Assembly: GCA_030824295.1 (NCBI GenBank)
Contig: JAVBYA010000050.1
Span: forward strand, 1 to 21,583
Direction of reading: 5' to 3'
DNA from: Bacteroidota bacterium
GTDB lineage: Bacteria > Bacteroidota > Ignavibacteria > UBA10030 > UBA8401
DNA length: 21,583 bases
Positions 1 through 6,836 of the stretch are shown piece by piece (position 1 is the stretch's first letter; every line of letters begins with the position of its first letter). The position numbers and the translations under genes were made by a program. The notes under the pieces are model-generated. The model had not been told where the DNA came from. It saw only the letters and a list, made by a program, of their open reading frames with translations, and ran no database searches.

Positions 1-878
1 AGGATGCCGTTCTGCCAATTCCCCTGCGCGGAGGTTCCGGCCGAATTCGTGCCGATCTTGTTGTCCCGGATCTCATTGTGATCAGAACTCATGATACTGA
101 TGCCGTTGGATCGGTTCCCGGAGATCACGTTTCCTTTGATCAGATTCTTTCCTTCGCCGGCATCCCCCGCAATCACGATGCCGCCTTCATTTCCTCCCGC
201 GCCGCCTATCGTATTTCCGATGATCTGATTGAATCCATCCCCGCCCGAGTGTGCAATCGTAATGGCATATGCCTTGCTGTTCGTGAACACATTTTTGTCC
301 GACGGATTCGGTCCGCCGATGATATTGTTCACCCCATCAATGGAAAGGAAGCCGATCGGGTATGGTCCGGTATTATTGAACGTGCAGCCTTTGATGATGT
401 TCCCGTTCATCATCGTGATGGGGACATTATTGAAGGTGATGCCAGAGACCTCACTGTTATCCTCAAGTATAAGCGGTCCGGCAAGAGGCGTCCCGGTGAT
501 GGTCACTTGATTGTTTCCGGCAAGGATCTTCGATCCGCTGGGGAGCATGCCGAGATACGCCCCCTCCGTTCCGCCGTCTTCAGTGAGGGAGATCGACATT
601 GAGCCGGAGAATGTGATGGTGGCGGCCGCTTCCATGAATTCCGCCTCCTGCGTTGCGGCGGTGATGGTACATTTACCATTCTCATCCTCACAGATGCCGT
701 CCATCGATTCATCCGTAGGAGTATCCGGGTCATCGTAAGCATTGGACTCGCCGGGTGCGTTCACCACGAACGCTGCGGTACGCTTCGCTTTCCGTGGTTC
801 GGTTGAAGGGCGTTGTTGAGCAGACGCGCTCTGCAATGAGAGAATGAAGAGTAGCACCATCGTACAGAAACGGTTCAT
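1..878 (-). CDS. Secreted right-handed beta-helix protein, 3' end outside window
   Basis: The frame is open from an ATG at 878 to the window edge (292 codons), so only the N-terminal part is seen. Residues 1-21 form a signal peptide ending in ASAQ. Residues 36-80 resemble the N-terminal CSLREA-type segment of surface proteins: VVNAP, an acidic stretch, then two cysteines (C63, C70) and CTITAATQEAEF where the family usually has CTLRAAIEEAN. After that come short repeats rich in G, N and I, such as GNIIKGCTFNNT, NNIIGGPNPSDKN and NEIRDNKIGTNS, typical of right-handed parallel beta-helix (Pbh1/NosD-like) folds. A GAGGTG lies just before the start. A secreted or surface role is likely; substrate and function are unknown. 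Whether it carries a T9SS sorting domain like the protein at 1902-3983 cannot be told, because the C-terminus is missing. Confidence 0.85.
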   Translation of the reverse strand, partial: MNRFCTMVLLFILSLQSASAQQRPSTEPRKAKRTAAFVVNAPGESNAYDDPDTPTDESMDGICEDENGKCTITAATQEAEFMEAAATITFSGSMSISLTEDGGTEGAYLGMLPSGSKILAGNNQVTITGTPLAGPLILEDNSEVSGITFNNVPITMMNGNIIKGCTFNNTGPYPIGFLSIDGVNNIIGGPNPSDKNVFTNSKAYAITIAHSGGDGFNQIIGNTIGGAGGNEGGIVIAGDAGEGKNLIKGNVISGNRSNGISIMSSDHNEIRDNKIGTNSAGTSAQGNWQNGI

Positions 879-1065
879 GGACACCTCGGGAGGAGCGGAA
901 TAAAATGAAAGAATATAGCACCGTCTGGTATCGCGTTCAATCAGAGATTGTCCTGGAACACAGCTAAACCAGACAAGGCGGTGCGAATTAAGAATTGAAT
1001 CCCGCGCGGTAATTCAGCATTATTCATTGTTCGAGCATCCCGCTCTCTCACTTAGGAGAATCACT

Positions 1066-1452
1066 ATGCAGCCGCAATCCGCTCCCTCCCCGCTCCGCGT
1101 CCGCTTGGCCCGCTGGCGCGAGGTCTTCTTCGCACAGAAATACCGTTTCGATCTGGGACAATCGTTCCTGGTGATCCTCAATTTCACGCTGCTCATCATC
1201 ACCGCCAGCGACAAGCTGCAGATCTTCTTCGGCATCCCGCGCCTGCGCTCCCTGCTGATCGTGATCGTGCCGCTCGGGTTCCTCGGCGTCTGGTGCTTCG
1301 GGTATTTCATGGACAAGGTGGTCCGCGCCGCGCAGATGGCGGAACGGCAGTCCATCAAACGGAGCGAGGTCTGGACCAATCACATCGAACAGATGGACCG
1401 TCTGGAAGCGGAGCTGAAAGCAGTGCGGGAATTGCTGGAGCAGAAGAAATAA
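1066..1452 (+). CDS. Small two-helix membrane protein with C-terminal coiled coil
   Basis: 128 aa. The ATG at 1066 follows TTAGGAG with good spacing, which decides it over a more upstream in-frame ATG at 1027. A basic N-terminus (residues 11-27) precedes two hydrophobic segments, about 29-47 (SFLVILNFTLLII) and 61-81 (SLLIVIVPLGFLGVWCFGYF). These are followed by a charged, heptad-like C-terminus (about 104-127, IEQMDRLEAELKAVRELLEQ) that could form a coiled coil. I do not recognise the family. An inner-membrane protein with a cytoplasmic oligomerisation tail is plausible. It stands alone between two minus-strand secreted-protein genes, and a palindromic hairpin begins right after its stop codon. 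Confidence 0.8.
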   Translation: MQPQSAPSPLRVRLARWREVFFAQKYRFDLGQSFLVILNFTLLIITASDKLQIFFGIPRLRSLLIVIVPLGFLGVWCFGYFMDKVVRAAQMAERQSIKRSEVWTNHIEQMDRLEAELKAVRELLEQKK

Positions 1453-1467
1453 AACCTTGCGAAGGTT
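1453..1467. repeat. Stop-proximal palindrome, AACCTT-GCG-AAGGTT
   Basis: A perfect 6-bp stem with a GCG loop starts at the base after the TAA of the preceding gene. The same hairpin occurs at 6625-6639, within 9266-9284 and within 11367-11391, each time just downstream of a plus-strand stop codon. Confidence 0.85.
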
Positions 1468-1476
1468 ACACGTGAT

Positions 1477-1489
1477 GGTGACCGTCACC
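1477..1489. repeat. GGTGAC-C-GTCACC palindrome
   Basis: A 13-nt perfect palindrome. Relatives are at 4485-4497 (GACGGT-C-ACCGTC), 1526-1538 (GGTGA-GCG-TCACC), 9427-9443 and inside the 11421-11445 hairpin. It looks like a small intergenic repeat family. Confidence 0.7.
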
Positions 1490-1497
1490 GTAACTCG

Positions 1498-1519
1498 GAC
1501 CGACTCTGGAGAGTCGGTC
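1498..1519. repeat. GACCGACTCT palindrome, copy 1
   Basis: Two perfect 10-nt arms (GACCGACTCT and its complement) surround a GG centre. Exact copies lie at 1696-1717 and 4899-4920, and a one-mismatch-pair variant at 4690-4711. All four are followed by CAAC or AAC. Confidence 0.9.
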
Positions 1520-1539
1520 AACGAAGGTGAGCGTCACCG

Positions 1540-1579
1540 AAAAAAAACAGGCAAGGGGAGACGCTCACCCTCTTGCCTG
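1540..1579 (-). terminator. Rho-independent terminator for minus-strand transcription
   Basis: Read on the minus strand, an 11-12 bp GC-rich stem (CAGGCAAGAGG pairing with its complement, one G-U pair) is followed at once by eight U residues (the A-run at 1540-1547 on the plus strand). It lies about 320 nt downstream of the stop of the T9SS-sorted protein (1902-3983) and is the best candidate for the end of that transcript. Confidence 0.75.
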
Positions 1580-1580
1580 T

Positions 1581-1790
1581 GCATCGACCTTGGACCATTC
1601 TTCATTCTCCGTGCTTTTATCCTTTCTCCTCTGTGACCTCTGTGTTTCTGTGGTGATATTTTGAGATTGCACCATTCCAACTTAAGATGCGGCTGGACCG
1701 ACTCTGGAGAGTCGGTCAACACTCCCGCTGTGAATGTTTTTTTACTTTCTTTCGTGTTTTTTGTGTCTTCGTGGTTCCTATCTTTTCTTG
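1581..1790. repeat. Diverged copy of the intergenic composite repeat
   Basis: This stretch holds modules also present at 4690-5075. In order: CATCGACCTTGGA, a TTCATTCTCCGTGC block, TCTGTGACCTCTGTG, TGGTGATATTTTGAGATTG, GATGCGGCTG, the GACCGACTCT palindrome (1696-1717), then TTTTTTACTTTCTTTCGTG and CGTGGTTCCTATC. Short peptides read from it are of the HRGHRGE or NGPRSM type, so I treat it as non-coding. CACCACAGAG-like degenerate repeats of this sort are widespread in environmental bacterial genomes. I see no gene in 1453-1901. Confidence 0.75.
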
Positions 1791-1848
1791 CGCATCGACC
1801 TTGGACGAATTTCGGGCAGCACGTTCACCCATCCTCGATCGGCCGTTG

Positions 1849-1876
1849 ATTGTTCATTGTTCATTGTTCATTGTTC
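1849..1876. repeat. Heptamer tandem repeat, four ATTGTTC units
   Basis: Four exact head-to-tail copies of ATTGTTC, preceded by CCTCGATCGGCCGTTG. A degenerate counterpart with the same preceding module (CCTCGATCAGCTGTTA) is at 5381-5408. Confidence 0.9.
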
Positions 1877-1901
1877 TTCTCCGTGGTGAGTTATTGAATG
1901 G

Positions 1902-3983
1902 TCACTTCATAAGCATGAGCATCTTCGATGCAGTGAATGTCCCTGCGCGAAGCGTATATACATAGACGCCGCTCGACAACACCGATCCGTTGAACATCAC
2001 TGAATAAGCGCCCGCCTCCTTCACTTCATTCACCAGTGATGCGACCTCCCTTCCTATCGCATCGTACACATTCAGCGTGACATGACCGCTCACCGGAATT
2101 TGGTACCTGATCATTGTCGCGGGATTGAACGGATTGGGATAGTTCTGCTGCAGAACGAACGCGGACGGTGCTGCAGAAATATCCACATTCACTTCCTGCG
2201 AGTATGTGAAGTTCCCGTCCCGGTCGACCTGTTTCAGCCGGTACGAATATCTTCCCGCGGAGAGATGCTTGTCGTCATAGGAATATTCGCTCGGTGCATT
2301 TGTTGTTCCATTCCCTTCAACAAATCCGATTCTGCACCAATTGTCCGTTGCTCTCCGTTCTATCTCAAAGCCAAAATTGTTCTTCTCTGTTGCGGTGATC
2401 CATTTCAATTCCGCATTCGCTCCTGTCCTCACAGCAGTGAACGTGCGGATCTCCACCGGCATCGGTGAACCGGACGGATTCTCCCACGCCAGATATGGGT
2501 AGTCGTTGTTGACCCCGTCATCCTTGAACCACACGGAACCATCCCATCCCGCGTTGTTGAATGTCGACATGTTTTTCATTTCAGCGGTTGTCTTTCCCGT
2601 CCCGCCGGCGCTGGTCGCCGTACCGCTTGTTTGTGTATCCCAAAATGAGGTGTTGATGGTTGTTTCCCATTGATAGCCGAGCAATCCCCCGGTCTCGATG
2701 ACGTCACTGACCGTGACGGTGCCGATGCTGTAACAATCCTCTATGATGAGGCCCCCGGCATTCCCTACCAAACCGCCGCACCCCCACCACGAACTGATGA
2801 TCGTCACGTTGGAGTGACTGTAACAATTACGGATGGTGCCTTGGTTGATGTATCCAACCAGGCCTCCCGCGTTGATCTTTCCGTTGACCATTCCGCGGCT
2901 AAAACTTGTAAGAATTGTACTGTAATCAACAACGCCCACCAGTCCTCCGCTGTTCGATCCCGTTCCCGTCACATCACTCGTACTGTAGCTGCGACGGATC
3001 TCGGAGGTCACTTTTAAACTTCCCACCAATCCGCCAACGGCGTCGCCTCCCGCCACATCTCCCGTCGTCCGGCAGTCTTCAATAATTGTTCCTTCTGCAT
3101 ATCCAATCAACCCGCCAACGTGATAACCAGAGGAACTTGTCATAACGCATTCGGAATAGCTGTTGATGATCGTTGCATCGCTGGAATAGCCGATCAATCC
3201 ACCGCAATACCCGACCCCTGATTCTGTGATGCTGCCTGTGCTGTAACAATTATCCACCGTGATCCCCCCTCCGATATCTCCTGAAAGAGCTCCCGATAAT
3301 TCCCGGGAAATGATATTCACATTCGTCAAACCAAGATCGTAGACCCCGCCCATACTGCGAATTCTTCCGAACAGTCCTTGATTTTCAGAAGCTCTGTTGA
3401 TAGAGAGCGATTGGATCGTATGGAAGTTCCCGTCGTAACTGCCGGTGAATGAATTCGGCCAATTCCCGATCGGAGTCCATCCGCCGCCGGACCAAGTGGA
3501 TGTTGGCGATGCATCGATATCCGCCGTCTGAATGAAATATTTGTCCCAGCTTGAGCTGTTCTGTGCGATCCAATACAGATCGCTGAGCGTGGCGATCTGA
3601 TAGGGGGATCCAACAGAACCGTCCCCCGTTGCCGGCGGAGTGAAGAACACAGTTCCGACCAATGTCGGCACCGGAACAACTCCCGGGATCAAGTCATCCA
3701 CCTGCCATCCGCCGGAGGGAGGAAGCGACGTATTGGCACTGTTGAAATAAAAACCCCATCCGCTGAGATTGGCGATCTTCCACACATTGTCGGACGACCA
3801 GAACATGATCCTCTGACCGTCAGCGCGGTGATACGCCGCTTTCCCTTCGTTGCTCCAATCCTCGGTATACACTCCGTTCACATCCGATCCTGCTCCGCTC
3901 ACGGTGATTTGGGCATTGGCGGTCCCATAGATTCCTAGTACGAACAATAGCAGTGCTGTGATCCGATACGATATTCTTTTCAT
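1902..3983 (-). CDS. Secreted GLUG-repeat protein with T9SS type A sorting domain
   Basis: 693 aa. The ATG at 3983 is chosen because AAAGGAG lies 7 nt upstream and the product then begins with a clean signal peptide (MKRISYRITALLLFVLGIYG, cleavage near TANAQ). Residues about 26-110 look like a small beta domain (GVYTED, MFWSSDNVWKI). From about 120 to 470 there are repeated GLUG-type motifs: GGLIGYSSD, VGGLIGYAEG, VGGLVGSLK, GGLVGVVDYS, AGGLVGYINQG, CGGLVGNAGG, TGGLLGYQWE. Next is an Fn3-like segment (LKWITATEKNNFGFEIERR). The last 85 residues are a T9SS C-terminal domain (FVLQQNYPNPFNPATMIRY, LNVYDAIGREVASLV, GVYVYTLRAG). It is probably exported and anchored at the surface or released. GLUG motifs occur in adhesins and peptidase-associated proteins, so its actual role is not evident. 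Confidence 0.93.
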   Translation of the reverse strand: MKRISYRITALLLFVLGIYGTANAQITVSGAGSDVNGVYTEDWSNEGKAAYHRADGQRIMFWSSDNVWKIANLSGWGFYFNSANTSLPPSGGWQVDDLIPGVVPVPTLVGTVFFTPPATGDGSVGSPYQIATLSDLYWIAQNSSSWDKYFIQTADIDASPTSTWSGGGWTPIGNWPNSFTGSYDGNFHTIQSLSINRASENQGLFGRIRSMGGVYDLGLTNVNIISRELSGALSGDIGGGITVDNCYSTGSITESGVGYCGGLIGYSSDATIINSYSECVMTSSSGYHVGGLIGYAEGTIIEDCRTTGDVAGGDAVGGLVGSLKVTSEIRRSYSTSDVTGTGSNSGGLVGVVDYSTILTSFSRGMVNGKINAGGLVGYINQGTIRNCYSHSNVTIISSWWGCGGLVGNAGGLIIEDCYSIGTVTVSDVIETGGLLGYQWETTINTSFWDTQTSGTATSAGGTGKTTAEMKNMSTFNNAGWDGSVWFKDDGVNNDYPYLAWENPSGSPMPVEIRTFTAVRTGANAELKWITATEKNNFGFEIERRATDNWCRIGFVEGNGTTNAPSEYSYDDKHLSAGRYSYRLKQVDRDGNFTYSQEVNVDISAAPSAFVLQQNYPNPFNPATMIRYQIPVSGHVTLNVYDAIGREVASLVNEVKEAGAYSVMFNGSVLSSGVYVYTLRAGTFTASKMLMLMK

Positions 3984-4150
3984 ATTGCTCTCCTTTGAAT
4001 TGTTCGAATGACGCATGCCAGAGGCACAACGTCTTCGCATTGTCTCGTCCGGAAATTATATTTCGGCGGACTGTTGATGCTGCGATCAGGATGATGAATA
4101 CCTCACCATCGATTATTTCACCAGATGTTCTTGTATCATTTAAAACAGAA

Positions 4151-4177
4151 AAGGCGTTCCCGTTTTCGGAACGCCTT
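4151..4177 (-). terminator. Terminator-like hairpin in the leader of the GLUG protein gene
   Basis: A perfect 10-bp stem, AAGGCGTTCC and its complement, around a 7-nt loop. On the minus strand it is followed by TTTTCTGTTTTA. It sits about 170 nt upstream of the start at 3983, and no gene lies upstream on that strand before about 11454. It could be an attenuator or an insulating terminator in the leader of the GLUG gene, or the end of an unseen small RNA. Confidence 0.6.
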
Positions 4178-4303
4178 GTGAAGGGCAGATGCAGAATGAA
4201 TGTATGCTGAGGTCGTCGCCCCGGCAGACACAATTATTTTTACTCACTGTTCGATAGGACCGCTGAGCGCTGTCCGATGGGTCTTGTCCGTTATTCCATC
4301 ATC

Positions 4304-4324
4304 GATGCCGGGGCTCCCGGCATC
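4304..4324. repeat. GATGCCGGG stem-loop
   Basis: Nine perfect base pairs (GATGCCGGG with CCCGGCATC) around a GCT loop. Neither side has a T-run, so it is probably not an intrinsic terminator. It may be a repeat or a protein-binding palindrome. Confidence 0.6.
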
Positions 4325-4484
4325 CGCAACTCGTCACGTTGATTTTCCCTTCCATTGATTCTCACACTATTTCACGGCGTAAGTTCAACTATTTTTCTCT
4401 CTACAGCAAGAAGAGAAATGGCGGTGTGAGAATTTTCATAACGGACGCCTGCAATTCAGGAGCGCTTTGTCCTGTTCGTCGTGT

Positions 4485-4555
4485 GACGGTCACCGTCTCT
4501 TTGCCCTCCGTGTTCTGTGTGGTGGGTTTATGTATGGTGTCCGCGTAAACGCGAC
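4485..4555. repeat. Two small palindromes joined by a TTTGCCCTCCGTG module
   Basis: 4485-4497 is GACGGT-C-ACCGTC. 4539-4555 is a GTC(C)GCGT/ACGCGAC hairpin with one bulge, followed by CTGT. Between them TTTGCCCTCCGTGTTCT recurs at about 5127, each copy followed by a GTGGTG run. Confidence 0.6.
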
Positions 4556-4593
4556 CTGTCTGTCACGGGCTGGTTTACGAAATTGAATACGAT

Positions 4594-4646
4594 ACTGGAT
4601 CCCCGACAACCCATTCAAGACGATCCGGGGGTTTCGGGGATGACAG
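4594..4646. repeat. Imperfect inverted-repeat element, ATCCCCGA arms
   Basis: ACTGGATCCCCGA at the left and TCGGGGATGACAGT at the right are imperfect terminal inverted repeats around a 27-nt centre. The inner 8 bp (4599-4606 with 4634-4641) pair exactly. It resembles the short intergenic ATCCCCGA elements seen in many bacterial genomes. Confidence 0.6.
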
Positions 4647-4689
4647 TTACTCGGCTTGAACTTAAAGGTCTCTGTCACTAATACGTGCG

Positions 4690-4898
4690 GACCTACTCTG
4701 TAGAGTCGGTCAACATTCTCGCTTTGATTGCTTTTTTACTTTCTTTCGTGTTTTTGTGTTTTCGTGGTTCCTATCTTTCTTGCGCATCGACCTTGGATCA
4801 TTCATCATTCTCCGTGCTTTTTTCCTTTCTTCTCTGTGACCTCTATGTCACTGTGGTGATATTTTGAGATTGCACCATCCCAGCTAAAGATGCGGCTG
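4690..4898. repeat. Composite repeat unit 1 (209 bp)
   Basis: It begins with a GACC palindrome (4690-4711), then CAACATTCTCGCTTTG, TTTCTTTCGTG, CGTGGTTCCTATC, GCGCATCGACCTTGGA, TCATTCATCATTCTCCGTGC, CTCTGTGACCTCTATG, GGTGATATTTTGAG and GATGCGGCTG. The next palindrome starts at 4899, giving a 209-bp period with unit 2. Confidence 0.85.
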
Positions 4899-5075
4899 GA
4901 CCGACTCTGGAGAGTCGGTCAACATTTTCGCTTTGATTGCTTTTTTACTGTCTTTCGTGTTTTTGTGTTTTCGTGGTTCCTATCTTTCTTGCGCATCGGC
5001 CTTGGACCATTCATCATTCTCCGTTTTTTCCTTACTTCTCCGTGACCTCTGTGTCTCCGTGGTAATGGTTTGAAA
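4899..5075. repeat. Composite repeat unit 2
   Basis: Same order of modules as unit 1, starting with the perfect GACCGACTCT palindrome at 4899-4920. Long stretches are nearly identical to unit 1, for example TTTTCGTGGTTCCTATC. It is truncated after TGGTAATGGTTTGAAAATG, where a different palindrome takes over at 5080. Confidence 0.85.
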
Positions 5076-5079
5076 ATGT

Positions 5080-5097
5080 GTCGGCATAAATGCCGAC
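5080..5097. repeat. GTCGGCAT-AA-ATGCCGAC palindrome
   Basis: A perfect 8-bp stem with an AA centre, followed by CTGCCGG. The hairpin at 4539-4555 (GTC(C)GCGT-A-ACGCGAC, followed by CTGT) looks like a relative. Confidence 0.75.
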
Positions 5098-5099
5098 CT

Positions 5100-5408
5100 G
5101 CCGGCTCCGTTCCTCACCGTTTCTCTTTGCCCTCCGTGTTCTCGGTGGTGAGCTTATGCACGGTTTCGGCGTGAGTGCTTTTATTTGCAATCTTTCGTGC
5201 TTTTTGTGTCTTCGAGGTTCCTCTTTTTTATTACGCATCGACCTTGGTCCATTCATCATTGATTTTCTCTTAGTCTACCGTGTTCTCTGTGGTGAATGCT
5301 TTGCTCTTCTGCGATTTTTCCTGCGCATCGACTCTGGACGCCTTTGGGCAATACATTCCCTCTTCCTCGATCAGCTGTTAATTGTCCATTGTTCATTGTC
5401 AATTGCTC
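5100..5408. repeat. Further degenerate repeat modules ending in ATTGTYC heptamers
   Basis: Contains TTTGCCCTCCGTGTTCT (about 5127), TCTTTCGTGC and TGTGTCTTCGAGGTTCC, two ACGCATCGACC/GCGCATCGACT modules (about 5234 and 5322), and four degenerate heptamers ATTGTCC, ATTGTTC, ATTGTCA, ATTGCTC (5381-5408). The stretch 5322-5408 parallels 1791-1876. Confidence 0.65.
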
Positions 5409-5508
5409 TTCCCGGCTGTTGATATTCTCTCCATCTCCCGTTACATTGTCCCATCATTCTCTGCGTCTCAGCGCCTCCGCGTTCATCCGGATGCTTAATA
5501 TTCTCCCT

Positions 5509-5997
5509 ATGTCCATTACCATTTTTGTCACCGGCGGCACCTTCGATAAAGAATACAACGAACTGAACGGGACCCTCTTCTTCAAGGAGACCCATCTCAA
5601 CGAGATGCTCACGCTCGGCCGCTCCCGCATCGGCGTGCGGACCGAGACGCTGATGATGATCGACAGCCTGGAAATGACCGACGCGCACCGCGAAACCATT
5701 GCACAGCGATGTGCGGCAGCCACCGATGATAAGCTCGTCATCACCCATGGGACCGATACGATGGTGGAGACCGCGCGTTATCTAGCACCTCGCATCACCG
5801 GCAAGACCGTCGTACTGACCGGCGCGATGGTCCCCTACAAGTTCGGCAGCTCGGACGGACTCTTCAATCTGGGCAGCGCATTGGCATTCGTGCAGACGCT
5901 CCCGCCGGGTGTGTATGTGTCGATGAATGGGCGCTATTTCGCGTGGGATAATGTGCGGAAGAACAAGAGTGCGGGGGAATTCGAGGAGATACGATGA
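5509..5997 (+). CDS. Short asparaginase-like domain protein
   Basis: 162 aa from the ATG at 5509; an in-frame ATG at 5491 would add six residues, and neither has a Shine-Dalgarno site. It matches only the N-terminal half of L-asparaginase: VTGGTFD (residues 7-13) holds the position of the first catalytic threonine, and THGTDTM (79-85) holds the second Thr-Asp pair. VVLTGAMVP (101-109) is also a family hallmark. Full asparaginases are around 330 aa, so the C-terminal domain is absent. The complete-looking end (NGRYFAWDNVRKNKSAGEFEEI) is what I recall for stand-alone short members, so I do not call it truncated. Activity cannot be assumed. Confidence 0.85.
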   Translation: MSITIFVTGGTFDKEYNELNGTLFFKETHLNEMLTLGRSRIGVRTETLMMIDSLEMTDAHRETIAQRCAAATDDKLVITHGTDTMVETARYLAPRITGKTVVLTGAMVPYKFGSSDGLFNLGSALAFVQTLPPGVYVSMNGRYFAWDNVRKNKSAGEFEEIR

Positions 5998-6155
5998 ACG
6001 GTGCGAGATACTGGATGATGGATACTGTGCCGCCTAAATATTTCTCCACGGCGGCATTCCGCCTTGGAATAAATACTGGGCGGAAGATGCCGGATCTTCG
6101 GGCGATGAAATCGTTGAACAATTCGATATGGTGTACCACACCAACATTCTGTTGA
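5994..6155 (+). CDS. Possible 53-aa ORF overlapping the asparaginase-like stop codon
   Basis: An ATG at 5994 overlaps the preceding TGA (ATGA) and has GAGGAG 5 nt upstream, the arrangement of a translationally coupled gene. The peptide begins MNGARYWMMDTVPPKYFSTA and has no recognisable domain. Its DNA contains a nested palindromic element (6030-6083), so the frame may be an accident of a repeat inserted after the gene. Low confidence. Confidence 0.25.
   Translation: MNGARYWMMDTVPPKYFSTAAFRLGINTGRKMPDLRAMKSLNNSIWCTTPTFC
6030..6083. repeat. Nested inverted-repeat element
   Basis: Outer arms CCGCCTAAATATTTCTCC (6030-6047) and GGAATAAATACTGGGCGG (6066-6083) are imperfect inverted repeats. Inside, GGCGG (6050-6054) and CCGCC (6059-6063) form a tight hairpin with loop CATT. 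This looks like a small MITE- or REP-type sequence. Confidence 0.55.
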
Positions 6156-6191
6156 ACAGTTCTGATGTACCTCATTACTTAATTTGATCAC

Positions 6192-6599
6192 ATGCCCAAA
6201 CTCGCGCAGATCAAAACGAAAGAGACAACCGCGGATGTGAAGGAGTTCATCAGCGCGCTGAAGGATGAACAGCAGCGGAGGGATGCCCTCGTTATCCTGA
6301 AGATGATGCAGAAAGCGAGCGGCGAGAAGCCGAAGATGTGGGGAAGCTCTCTGATCGGATTCGGGAACCTGATCTATACAAGTCCTGCTACCGGACGCCA
6401 GGTGGAATGGTTCCGCATCGGCTTCTCCCCGCGCAAAGGGAACTTGTCGCTCTATTTCATGGACCTGTCCGCACATACGGCGGCATTGAAGAAACTCGGG
6501 AAACATACCACCGGCAAAGGCTGCCTCTACATCAAACGGCTGGAGGATGTCGATCTGAAAGTGCTGGAGAAGATGGTGGCGGTAACGGCAAAACAGTGA
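6192..6599 (+). CDS. DUF1801 (YdhG-like) domain protein
   Basis: 135 aa, the usual length for a single-domain DUF1801 protein. Family features are VKEFISALKDEQQRRDALVILKMM at the N-terminus, PKMWGSSLIGFGN (residues 47-59) and GFSPRKGNLSLYFM (77-90), then CLYIKRLEDVDLKVLEKMV near the end. It is a small soluble alpha/beta protein whose biochemical role is not established. The ATG at 6192 has no evident Shine-Dalgarno site and lies 195 nt after the asparaginase-like gene, so independent transcription is possible. Confidence 0.85.
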   Translation: MPKLAQIKTKETTADVKEFISALKDEQQRRDALVILKMMQKASGEKPKMWGSSLIGFGNLIYTSPATGRQVEWFRIGFSPRKGNLSLYFMDLSAHTAALKKLGKHTTGKGCLYIKRLEDVDLKVLEKMVAVTAKQ

Positions 6600-6605
6600 G
6601 AATAC

Positions 6606-6692
6606 GGTGACTGCCGCCGTTCGAAACCTTGCGAAGGTTGTCTTACATCGATCGGTTAACCTTTGCAAGGTTATCTGCAAATTTTACGCCGC
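6606..6692. repeat. 87-bp intergenic element, copy 1
   Basis: Aligns over its full length with 9249-9335, which is also 87 nt. Shared blocks are GGTRACTG, CCGTTYGAAACC, the hairpin AACCTT-GCG-AAGGTT (6625-6639), a variable 18-nt spacer, a second hairpin AACCTT-TGC-AAGGTT (6658-6672), ATYTGCA and a CGCCGC end. It starts 7 nt after the stop of the DUF1801 gene. Confidence 0.85.
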
Positions 6693-6836
6693 GATGACCC
6701 CCGCATATCAGTCGTAATGTTAAAGATTGCGGGCAGGCATCGCGGGTACAGTAACAGCGTGCAATATTGTTTTGAATATGGCAGACGGTGTTTGCCTTAT
6801 TGAATTCTTCTCCAACCATGGATCAACCGGAGGATC

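Larger units (their letters stand above)
3984..5508. other. 1.5-kb gene-free intergenic region
   Basis: No convincing coding frame. 3984-4150 is the leader of the T9SS protein gene and 4151-4177 a terminator-like hairpin. 4178-4480 is largely featureless except for a 9-bp GATGCCGGG stem-loop at 4304-4324 and a CCTG/CAGG hairpin at 4448-4460. 4485-5470 is made of repeat modules with the CACCACAGAG-like degenerate pattern (read on the reverse strand) and assorted palindromes. Open frames here encode only low-complexity peptides. Confidence 0.7.

Noticed and set aside
1534..1722. Small frames encoding HRGHRGE or NGPRSM peptides in the repeat regions (also 5032-5259)
   Set aside because: These peptides come from degenerate CACCACAGAG-like repeats read in frame; there is no start signal and low complexity.
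4690..5408. Repeated, palindromic sequence considered as a CRISPR array
   Set aside because: Units are about 209 bp with near-identical interiors, with no short repeats and unique equal-length spacers, and no cas genes nearby.
5934..6680. 248-aa minus-strand frame over the DUF1801 gene
   Set aside because: The plus-strand DUF1801 motifs are convincing; the antisense product has no recognisable pattern and covers repeats.
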